Shown piece after piece: positions 1 to 4,117 of a stretch of DNA of 6,997 nt. The DNA lies in assembly GCA_903912585.1 (NCBI GenBank), contig CAIWHY010000248.1:1-6997 (forward strand), in the 5' to 3' direction. The stretch comes from an uncultured Thermoleophilia bacterium. Its GTDB lineage: Bacteria > Actinomycetota > Thermoleophilia > UBA2241. The notes below the pieces were generated by a model that saw only the letters and a program-made list of their open reading frames with translations, was not told the DNA's origin and ran no database searches. The stretch's first letter is position 1. Each line of letters opens with the position of its first letter. The position numbers and the translations under genes are program-made.

Positions 1-207
1 CAGCACCACCCAGTGCAGTCGACCTCGGAGACTCCCGAAGCCCTTGTTCAAAAAGGCAATAGGAAGCAGGACGAGCGCCGCGGGAATGGTGCGAAAAACG
101 AGAAGAGTGCCCGGATCGATGCTGCGCACGGCGACGCGGATGAGCAGGTAGGGGACCCCCCAGATGACGCACAGGGCGATGAACAGCACCCAGCCCCTGC
201 GCGACAC
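1..207 (-). CDS. EamA/DMT-family transporter, N-terminal part (runs off the left edge)
   Basis: This is the first 69 codons of an integral membrane transporter of the drug/metabolite transporter (DMT, EamA) superfamily, whose members mostly export small metabolites. Read on the minus strand from a GTG start at 207, the frame is open to base 1. Two hydrophobic helices are visible, about residues 6-27 and 34-54. The first contains WGVPYLLIRVAV (residues 16-27), the typical EamA first-helix pattern of W-G followed by an aromatic residue and a small or charged residue late in the helix. The second follows the usual pattern of P-x-x-L-x-x-x-R near its start (R39). The start is set by a perfect GGAGGT ribosome site (minus strand, bases 220-215) seven bases before the GTG. 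An intact family member has about 280-300 residues and ten helices, so roughly three quarters lies outside the window. It is divergent from the protease gene. The substrate cannot be told. The family call is fairly sure; the start is very likely. Confidence 0.85.
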   Translation of the reverse strand, partial: MSRRGWVLFIALCVIWGVPYLLIRVAVRSIDPGTLLVFRTIPAALVLLPIAFLNKGFGSLRGRLHWVVL

Positions 208-214
208 CTGCGTC

Positions 215-220
215 ACCTCC
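215..220 (-). promoter_or_regulatory. Ribosome binding site fixing the GTG start of the EamA-family gene
   Basis: On the minus strand this reads GGAGGT, seven bases before the GTG at 207-205. There is no ATG near it in frame, so this site decides the start codon. Confidence 0.8.
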
Positions 221-236
221 CCAAAGACGGGCCGGT

Positions 237-276
237 TCCCGGCCGCGCCGGAAGTCTACGTCAGGCGCGGCCGGGA
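237..276. repeat. 13-bp perfect inverted repeat around a -10-like hexamer, upstream of the EamA-family gene
   Basis: The left arm at 237-249 (TCCCGGCCGCGCC) is the exact reverse complement of the right arm at 264-276, with 14 bases between them. On the minus strand those 14 bases contain TAGACT (258-253), a good actinobacterial -10 hexamer for the transporter gene. No convincing -35 is seen 16-18 bp further upstream. The dyad could be a repressor operator sitting on the promoter. If transcription starts further upstream, it would instead be a stable leader hairpin ending about 30 bases before the start codon. The symmetry is directly visible; its function is inference. Confidence 0.6.
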
Positions 277-383
277 CGCCTGCACGCGCGCGGCAACGGC
301 GGCCCACGCCTGTCGCGCGCGACGCCGGCGCGGCGGGTGGCGGGTGCTGCCCACGCGTCCGCGGCGGCGCCCGGATCGCGCCG

Positions 384-419
384 CTCAGGGTCCTCTCAGG
401 CTTCTCAGCTAACTCTCAG
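384..419 (+). promoter_or_regulatory. Four phased CTCAG direct repeats, candidate response-regulator binding sites
   Basis: CTCAG occurs at 384-388, 395-399, 404-408 and 415-419, that is at steps of 11, 9 and 11 bases; three copies are longer (TCTCAG) and three are followed by G. Near-helical spacing puts all copies on about the same DNA face, as expected for tandem binding of OmpR/PhoB-type winged-helix response regulators. In mycobacteria the regulator MprA controls the HtrA-type protease gene pepD through direct-repeat boxes, which is a relevant precedent. Here the array lies about 220 bp upstream of a protease of the same broad type, so I infer stress-responsive control. It could also serve the divergent transporter gene. 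Confidence 0.5.
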
Positions 420-572
420 GAAGGCGGAAGAGACGCCGCAGCGGCCGCCCGGGTTCACTCCTCCCGACGAGCCTAACAGGCCGCAATCGAGCCCTACGCG
501 CGGCCCGCATCGCGCTTAATGCGCGTCGCAGAGAATGCTTTCAGCTCGCGGCGCGCCCGAGACTCCGACACA

Positions 573-594
573 GCTCTCCCGATGTGATGAGAGC
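573..594 (+). other. Short inverted repeat in the protease leader
   Basis: GCTCTC (573-578) pairs exactly with GAGAGC (589-594) around a 10-base loop. It lies about 50 bases before the start codon of the protease and could be a small leader hairpin or an operator. It is short enough to arise by chance. Confidence 0.25.
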
Positions 595-641
595 CGCGGG
601 CGGAGTCAGCGCCCGGAGACATACCTTCAGAAAGGACAGTC

Positions 642-1538
642 ATGCGCTTCAGAGTGTTCGCCGCCGCCCTGGCGGGCGGCGTCCTCGGCGCCGCCCTTCT
701 CCTGGGCGGCGCCAGCGTCCTCGGCCTGACCGGCAGCCACGCCGCCCAGGCCCCCACGTCCGGCACGTCCTTCACGGCGTTCAAGACCTCCGGCCTCACG
801 CCGCAGCAGGTCTACCAGAAGAACATCGGCAGCGTCGTCGAGATCCGGTCGACCTTCCCCGGCACGACAGACATGTTCGGCCAGACCACGGGCGGCGCGC
901 AGGGCATCGGCACCGGCTTCGTCGTCTCCAAGGACGGCTACATCCTCACCAACGCCCACGTGGTCAGCGAGAGCGGCCAGGCGGCCAGCCAGGTCACCGT
1001 CACCTTCAAGAGCAGCGGCTCGAACGGCACGCAGATCCCGGCGACCGTCGTCGGCGCCGACGAGTCGAGTGACGTCGCCCTGCTCAAGATCGACCCGAGC
1101 CAGGCTCCGGCCCTCGTGCCCGTCCCGCTGGGCGACTCCTCCAAGGTGCAGGTCGGCGAGCAGGTCGTCGCCATCGGCAACCCGCTCGGCCTCGACTTCT
1201 CGCTCTCTTCGGGCGTGGTCTCGGCTACGGACCGCAGCCTGCAGTCGCCGAACGGCGCCACCATCAGCGGCGGCATCCAGACCGATGCGGCGATCAACCC
1301 CGGCAACTCGGGCGGCCCGCTCTTCGACGCCAGCGGCAGCGTCATCGGCATCAACGAGCAGATCGACTCGCAGTCCGGCGGCAACGAGGGCATCGGCTTC
1401 GCCGTGCCCATCAACACGGCCATCAGCGTGATGCAGCAGATCAGGGACGGCAGCCTGCAGCAGACGCAGTCGCAGGCACAATCGCAGGCACAGCAGACCG
1501 ACCCGTACGGCGGCACATCGTCGGGTGGTCTTTACTGA
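642..1538 (+). CDS. Membrane-anchored HtrA/DegP-type trypsin-like serine protease lacking a PDZ domain
   Basis: Serine endopeptidase of the S1C (HtrA/DegP) family, probably acting on misfolded or signal proteins outside the cytoplasmic membrane. Residues 5-29 form one hydrophobic segment after basic R2/R4, an uncleaved anchor or signal peptide, so the catalytic part should be extracytoplasmic. The triad is complete: His106 in TNAHVV, Asp144 in SSDVALLKID and Ser223 in NPGNSGGPLF. Oxyanion-loop and strand motifs such as VAIGNPLGL (177-185) and IGFAVPIN (251-258) are normal for the family. At about residue 270, where HtrA proteins usually continue into a PDZ domain, it ends in a 28-residue Gln/Ser/Gly tail. 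At 298 residues it is shorter than the usual 350-450. The ATG at 642 has AGAAAGGA (629-636) five bases upstream. It is monocistronic, with a terminator downstream at 1642-1678. The protease call is sure; its target and regulation are inferred. Confidence 0.93.
   Translation: MRFRVFAAALAGGVLGAALLLGGASVLGLTGSHAAQAPTSGTSFTAFKTSGLTPQQVYQKNIGSVVEIRSTFPGTTDMFGQTTGGAQGIGTGFVVSKDGYILTNAHVVSESGQAASQVTVTFKSSGSNGTQIPATVVGADESSDVALLKIDPSQAPALVPVPLGDSSKVQVGEQVVAIGNPLGLDFSLSSGVVSATDRSLQSPNGATISGGIQTDAAINPGNSGGPLFDASGSVIGINEQIDSQSGGNEGIGFAVPINTAISVMQQIRDGSLQQTQSQAQSQAQQTDPYGGTSSGGLY
1470..1493 (+). repeat. 12-bp tandem repeat (two copies) in the protease tail
   Basis: TCGCAGGCACAA (1470-1481) is followed directly by TCGCAGGCACAG (1482-1493), 11 of 12 bases identical, encoding Ser-Gln-Ala-Gln twice. 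It looks like slippage expansion in the flexible C-terminal tail. Confidence 0.75.
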
Positions 1539-1557
1539 GCCGGCGCGGCTGAGCGAG

Positions 1558-1628
1558 GGCTGACCGGCGCGGTGCGTGCCGCCCGCCCGCCCGGCCGCGG
1601 TGCGGTCGCCGCGCCGCGCCGGTCAGCC
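1558..1628. repeat. Long inverted repeat downstream of the protease gene
   Basis: Left arm 1558-1572 (GGCTGACCGGCGCGG) is the exact reverse complement of 1614-1628. As RNA the stem extends inward by four more pairs, one of them G-U (1573-1576 with 1610-1613), leaving a 33-base GC-rich loop. There is no T-run after it on either strand, so alone it is not a classical terminator. It may help protect the 3' end of the protease mRNA or assist the terminator that follows. A small hairpin AGCCG-GCG-CGGCT (1538-1550) just before it shares CCGGCGCGG with the left arm and could compete for pairing. Confidence 0.65.
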
Positions 1629-1641
1629 GAAGCACAGCCAT

Positions 1642-1678
1642 GGGGCCGGGGAGATGCCAGCGCTCCCCGGCCCCTCTT
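1642..1678 (+). terminator. Intrinsic terminator between convergent genes
   Basis: A perfect 12-bp stem, GGGGCCGGGGAG (1642-1653) with CTCCCCGGCCCC (1663-1674), closes a 9-base loop and is followed on the plus strand by TCTT, then CGTCTT. This is a good terminator for the protease transcript. On the minus strand the same hairpin lies about 34 bases after the stop of the nucleotidyltransferase gene and could stop that transcript too, although no T-run follows it on that side. Confidence 0.8.
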
Positions 1679-1707
1679 CGTCTTGGCAGGTATCTCGCGA
1701 AGAACGC

Positions 1708-2532
1708 CTAGTCCTGGTCTTCGACTATCTGGTGCCAGCGGATGCGCGTGCCCACGCGTGCCCGGAGGCGCCAGCCCAGCGTCTTTGGCGCCGCGTCGAG
1801 CGCGCCGACCAGCCGCGAGCCGTTGAGCACGATCTGCGCCCTGTCCGCGTCGCTCAGCTCGAAGTCGCCCATCATCCGCTCGCACACGTCGATGCTCGTG
1901 ACGACGTCGTGGAACATGCCCCAGTCGCCGGCGCACAGCCGTGCGATGTAGGAGGCGTCGACGGCGCCCGGCCGGTCGTCATAGGCGACCTCCGAGTCCT
2001 TGAGCAGCGCCAGGATGTCGCGCACGTCCTTCCCGGTACGGCGGTGGATCTGCAGCTTGGTCAGGAGCAGATCGGTGCGCGGCACCGTGAAGTCGTCAAG
2101 CTCGAGGCGGTCCTTGAGAGGCACGTCGTGGTCCATGCGCAGGGCGTCGAGGAAGACGTCCACGTGGTCGTCGTCGTGGATCTGGCGCCCGGTCTCGGGG
2201 TGGACGTGCCGGCAGGGGCGCACGAACTGCCGCTGCCGGTAGTCGGAGGCGAGGCGGACCTGCGCGTTCTCGCGGTAGCCGAGCTCCTGCATCAGCGCCG
2301 TCGTCTCGCCGACCTGGCGGAAGAGCCCGACCAGGTCGATGTCGGCGTGCGGCCGCGCGCAGAAGGCCTGGTCGGTGCAGAGCGTGCGCACGGCCATGCC
2401 TCCGATGAGGCGGAGGACGATCCCCCGCTCGCGCGCGGCGTCGACGATGCGCCGGGCCTCCAGGATCATGTCCTCGGAAGGGTCCAGCGCCAAGTGTCTG
2501 AGTGTCTGTTGCTCCACCTTCATCCCATTCAT
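1708..2532 (-). CDS. Stand-alone nucleotidyltransferase-fold protein, function unknown
   Basis: A 274-residue soluble protein with the signature of the polymerase-beta-like nucleotidyltransferase fold: GGMA (44-47) after a hydrophobic strand, then ADIDLV (63-68), giving Asp64 and Asp66 as the likely metal pair, and HVDVFLD (123-129), where Asp125 fits the third acidic residue. DLLLTKLQIHRRTGKDVRDILALL (154-177) resembles the Lys-rich helix and R-D-x-x-D-I segment of AbiEii/MenT-like and other minimal nucleotidyltransferases. The C-terminal about 90 residues are not recognised. Such proteins transfer NMP from NTP to protein, RNA or small molecules; the target here is unknown. No antitoxin-like partner (AbiEi type) lies beside it, so a toxin role is not supported. 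The first ATG (2532) has no good ribosome site; the in-frame ATG at 2523 is an alternative, nine bases downstream. The fold call is fairly sure, the role open. Confidence 0.75.
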   Translation of the reverse strand: MNGMKVEQQTLRHLALDPSEDMILEARRIVDAARERGIVLRLIGGMAVRTLCTDQAFCARPHADIDLVGLFRQVGETTALMQELGYRENAQVRLASDYRQRQFVRPCRHVHPETGRQIHDDDHVDVFLDALRMDHDVPLKDRLELDDFTVPRTDLLLTKLQIHRRTGKDVRDILALLKDSEVAYDDRPGAVDASYIARLCAGDWGMFHDVVTSIDVCERMMGDFELSDADRAQIVLNGSRLVGALDAAPKTLGWRLRARVGTRIRWHQIVEDQD

Positions 2533-2551
2533 GTGCTGTCAGGCACGGACG

Positions 2552-2557
2552 AGTCTA
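2552..2557 (-). promoter_or_regulatory. Candidate -10 element for the nucleotidyltransferase gene
   Basis: On the minus strand this reads TAGACT, 19 bases before the ATG at 2532, which would give a leader of only about 12 bases and so agrees with the missing ribosome site. The same hexamer is found in front of the EamA-family gene (258-253). No -35 match was found, so this is tentative. Confidence 0.35.
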
Positions 2558-2635
2558 CCCAGCGAGAGTCAGGTGCGGGATAGGCCAACATTGGACTCGG
2601 GCGAGCACGGCGCGCATACCGGGGCGCCGCGTTGC

Positions 2636-2665
2636 TCCGGCCGCGGCACGCCGGGAGCGGCCGGA
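2636..2665. repeat. 9-bp inverted repeat upstream of the nitroreductase promoter
   Basis: TCCGGCCGC (2636-2644) and GCGGCCGGA (2657-2665) are exact reverse complements with 12 bases between them. The repeat ends about 28 bases before the candidate -10 at 2694, so it sits at or just above the -35 zone, a usual place for an activator or repressor site. In DNA this GC-rich, chance is a real alternative. Confidence 0.35.
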
Positions 2666-2690
2666 CCACGGCCGCCGGTGGCGCGCGCCG

Positions 2691-2699
2691 TGCTAGCAT
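2691..2699 (+). promoter_or_regulatory. Extended -10 promoter element for the nitroreductase gene
   Basis: TGCTAGCAT fits the extended -10 pattern TGnTAnnnT. It would start transcription near 2706, about 50 bases before the GTG start. No TTGAC-like -35 is seen, which extended -10 promoters can do without. Confidence 0.5.
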
Positions 2700-2755
2700 T
2701 CGAGGCGGACGAGGAGGCTGGCGCCGCGCGGGCAGCCGCCGGACGAGGAGGCGAT

Positions 2756-3265
2756 GTGGACACGCTCGAGACCATCCAGACGCGCCACAGCGTGCGCGGG
2801 TACAAGCCGGATCCCGTGGACGACGAGACCTTGACGCGGCTGCTCGAGGCGGCGCGGCAGGCGCCGACCGCCGCCAACCGGCAGCCGTTCCGGCTCGTCG
2901 TGCTGCACACGCGCGGCAGGGAAGAGGAGATCGGCCGCATCTACGGGCGCCCGTGGTTCGTGCAGGCGCCGCTGGTGATCGGCGTCGTCGCGGTGCCGGC
3001 CGAGGCGTGGCGCCGCGCGGACGACAAGCCCTACGACGAGGTGGACGCGACGATCGCCATGGACCACCTGGTCCTCGCTGCCACGAGCCTCGGCCTCGGC
3101 ACCTGCTGGGTCGCCGCGTTCGACCCTCAGGCGACGCGCGAGGTCCTCGGGCTGCCGGACGACGTCGAGCCCATCGCCTTCACGCCGGTGGGCTACCCTG
3201 CCAAGGACCAGGCGGCCACCAGCCGCCGCCCGCTGTCCGAGTTGGTCAAGTACGAGCGCTGGTGA
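2756..3265 (+). CDS. Short nitroreductase-family flavoprotein
   Basis: FMN-dependent NAD(P)H oxidoreductase of the nitroreductase family, likely cytoplasmic; substrate unknown. It opens with ETIQTRHSVRGY (residues 5-16), the usual R-x-S-x-R phosphate-binding start, then EAARQAPTAANRQPFR (31-46), the flavin-contacting A-P-T/S-x-x-N-x-Q-P-W/F motif. The C-terminal half has GLGTCW (113-118) and the P-V-G-Y-P segment (144-148), both typical. At 169 residues it belongs to the short class of the family (NfsB-type enzymes have about 217). The start is GTG 2756: GAGGAGG (2745-2751) lies four bases before it and family proteins begin just before this E-T-I motif. The frame stays open further upstream, but the added residues are unrelated and would overlap the divergent gene. 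It is probably transcribed with the MBL-fold gene 48 bp downstream. Confidence 0.88.
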   Translation: MDTLETIQTRHSVRGYKPDPVDDETLTRLLEAARQAPTAANRQPFRLVVLHTRGREEEIGRIYGRPWFVQAPLVIGVVAVPAEAWRRADDKPYDEVDATIAMDHLVLAATSLGLGTCWVAAFDPQATREVLGLPDDVEPIAFTPVGYPAKDQAATSRRPLSELVKYERW

Positions 3266-3268
3266 GCT

Positions 3269-3292
3269 GCGCGCCGCCCCGCGGCGGCGCGC
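3269..3292 (+). other. Very stable intercistronic hairpin
   Basis: GCGCGCCGCC (3269-3278) pairs perfectly with GGCGGCGCGC (3283-3292) around the 4-base loop CCGC. It begins three bases after the nitroreductase stop and ends ten bases before the next ribosome site. No T-run follows, so read-through is expected; it may stabilise the upstream message, attenuate transcription or restrict ribosome access to the second gene. Confidence 0.65.
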
Positions 3293-3313
3293 CCGGACTC
3301 TCGAGGAGGAGCC

Positions 3314-3931
3314 ATGACCGAGCCACACGAAGTCGCCGGGCAGGTCGAGGCGGTCGTGCCCGGCGTCTGCCACTGGCGCATCCACAACGGCAACATCGGG
3401 GGCGCCGTGTCGAGCTCCCACGCGGTGATGACCGGCGGTGGCTGCGTGCTCATCGACCCGGTGCGCCTCGCAGAGGCCGCGCTGGCGGAGCTGCCGCGGC
3501 CCGAGGCCATCGTCCTGACGGCACGCTGCCACCAGCGCGCCGCGTGGCGCTACCGCAAGGAGTTCGGCGCCGAAGTCTGGCTGCCCGAAGACGCTTCGGC
3601 CGCCGACGAGGAACCCGACCGCCGCTACGCGGACGGGGACACGCTCCCCAGCGGCCTCACCGCGCTGCGCACGCCCGGCCCGGAGATGCCGCACTACTCC
3701 TTCCTCCTGGAGGGGCGTCCGGGCGTCGTCTTCTGCTCCGACCTGATCGCCTACGACGGGGAGGCGCTGCGCTTCATCCCGCCGCAGTTCCACGAGGACC
3801 CGGTGGCCACGCGCCACAGCGTCGAGGAGCTGCTCGCCCTGCCGTTCGAAGTCCTGTGCTTCGACCACGGCGTGCCGCTCGCGGACGACCCCAAGGGCGC
3901 GCTCCGGCGGCTGCTCGACTCGACGCGATGA
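3314..3931 (+). CDS. Metallo-beta-lactamase-fold protein with degenerate metal site
   Basis: A 205-residue protein with the order of strands and loops of an MBL-fold hydrolase but most metal ligands replaced. The early strand ends in VLIDPV (45-50), matching the family's hydrophobic-I-D-T/P-G/V turn. After the next strand (IVLT, 66-69) the H-x-H-x-D-H loop is expected; here it reads ARCHQR (70-75), so ligand positions hold Ala, Cys, Gln and Arg. The second His site, normally T-P-G-H, is TPGPE (120-124). Only the bridging Asp143 in VVFCSDLI and the terminal His185 in FDHG remain. Hydrolysis by the usual two-metal mechanism is therefore unlikely; it may bind a ligand, use another mechanism or be structural. 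GAGGAGG (3303-3309) precedes the ATG. It follows the nitroreductase and is probably in the same operon. The fold is fairly sure; the role is unknown. Confidence 0.8.
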   Translation: MTEPHEVAGQVEAVVPGVCHWRIHNGNIGGAVSSSHAVMTGGGCVLIDPVRLAEAALAELPRPEAIVLTARCHQRAAWRYRKEFGAEVWLPEDASAADEEPDRRYADGDTLPSGLTALRTPGPEMPHYSFLLEGRPGVVFCSDLIAYDGEALRFIPPQFHEDPVATRHSVEELLALPFEVLCFDHGVPLADDPKGALRRLLDSTR

Positions 3932-3936
3932 ATCCG

Positions 3937-3967
3937 GCGGCCTCAACGACCCTCGCAAGGTCGCCGC
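3937..3967 (+). terminator. Weak candidate terminator after the MBL-fold gene
   Basis: CGACC (3947-3951) pairs with GGTCG (3959-3963) around a 7-base loop, and GCGG (3937-3940) can pair with CCGC (3964-3967) across a 6-base bulge. There is no T-run, so termination here is doubtful; it is the only structure between this gene and the ABC importer. Confidence 0.25.
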
Positions 3968-3990
3968 AGCCATGACTTCGCGCGCGGAAC

Positions 3991-4019
3991 TGTTCAGCGC
4001 ACGCGCAGGCGGCTAGGCT
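3991..4019 (+). promoter_or_regulatory. Candidate upstream promoter P1 of the ABC importer operon
   Basis: The -10-like TAGGCT (4014-4019) lies 17 bases after TGTTCA (3991-3996), the proper distance for a -35, though TGTTCA matches TTGACA poorly. A TSS near 4026 would leave a leader of about 90 bases containing the second repeat. Confidence 0.4.
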
Positions 4020-4091
4020 GTCCGCACCGTGTTTCGGCGCGGCGCGTCAGGATAAGCTGTCGCCATCATGTTTCAGCGCGGCGCGTCAGGA
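4014..4091 (+). repeat. Tandem 39-bp repeat (two adjacent copies) upstream of the ABC importer
   Basis: Copy A (4014-4052) and copy B (4053-4091) abut with no spacer and match at 33 of 39 positions by my alignment. Each starts with a -10-like TAnnnT hexamer (TAGGCT, TAAGCT) followed by GTC, and ends in GCGCGGCGCGTCAGGA, which is identical in both. An upstream half-copy is suggested: TGTTCAGCGC at 3991 is exactly 39 bases before TGTTTCGGCGC at 4030, which is 39 before TGTTTCAGCGC at 4069. The duplication is directly visible; its meaning as a duplicated promoter or operator is inferred. Confidence 0.85.
4030..4058 (+). promoter_or_regulatory. Candidate downstream promoter P2 of the ABC importer operon
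   Basis: The -10-like TAAGCT (4053-4058) lies 17 bases after TGTTTC (4030-4035), repeating the geometry of P1 exactly 39 bases later. It is the better -10 of the two. A TSS near 4065 would leave a leader of about 53 bases holding the hairpin at 4078-4100. Confidence 0.45.
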
Positions 4092-4100
4092 GCGCGCCGC
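4078..4100 (+). other. Leader hairpin before the substrate-binding protein gene
   Basis: GCGGCGCG (4078-4085) pairs perfectly with CGCGCCGC (4093-4100) around the 7-base loop TCAGGAG. It ends five bases before the AAGGGGG ribosome site (4106-4112). The left arm is the end of repeat copy B; copy A has no matching right arm. It could stabilise the mRNA or modulate translation; it lacks the complexity of a known riboswitch. Confidence 0.5.
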
Positions 4101-4117
4101 CCGAAAAGGGGGTTCGG

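Larger units (their letters stand above)
208..641. other. Gene-free divergent intergenic region (434 bp)
   Basis: No reading frame here has a plausible start, ribosome site or protein-like composition; the open frames crossing it are arginine- and proline-rich products of high GC. It contains the dyad at 237-276, a 12-bp self-complementary GC block at 312-323, four CTCAG repeats at 384-419, a short inverted repeat CGCGC-TTAAT-GCGCG at 511-525 and a leader hairpin at 573-594. I could not identify a convincing sigma-70 -35/-10 pair for the protease gene. The only TAnnnT match near it (622-627) lies too close to the ribosome site to be its -10. Confidence 0.6.

Noticed and set aside
312..323. 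12-bp self-complementary block GTCGCGCGCGAC
   Set aside because: It is a simple CG alternation in a very GC-rich region and is expected by chance; no second copy was seen.
453..461. GTTCACTCC, resembling half of a phosphate-regulon (PHO) box
   Set aside because: Only one copy is present; PHO boxes need at least two 11-bp direct repeats.
13..519. Open frame of 168 codons on the plus strand
   Set aside because: It is antisense to the EamA-family gene and then crosses GC-rich intergenic DNA; the product is Arg/Pro-rich with no domain-like pattern and no ribosome site.
2585..2594. CCAACATTGG small dyad in the divergent region
   Set aside because: Arms of four bases are too short to separate from chance.
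2339..2755. Upstream extension of the nitroreductase frame
   Set aside because: The added residues do not resemble the family, overlap the divergent nucleotidyltransferase gene and lack a ribosome site; GTG 2756 has one and fits the family start.
2632..3975. Long open frame of 447 codons, plus strand, and its mirror on the minus strand (2693-3973)
   Set aside because: Both are shadows of the nitroreductase and MBL-fold genes; their composition is Arg/Ala/Pro-rich and no family motif is present.
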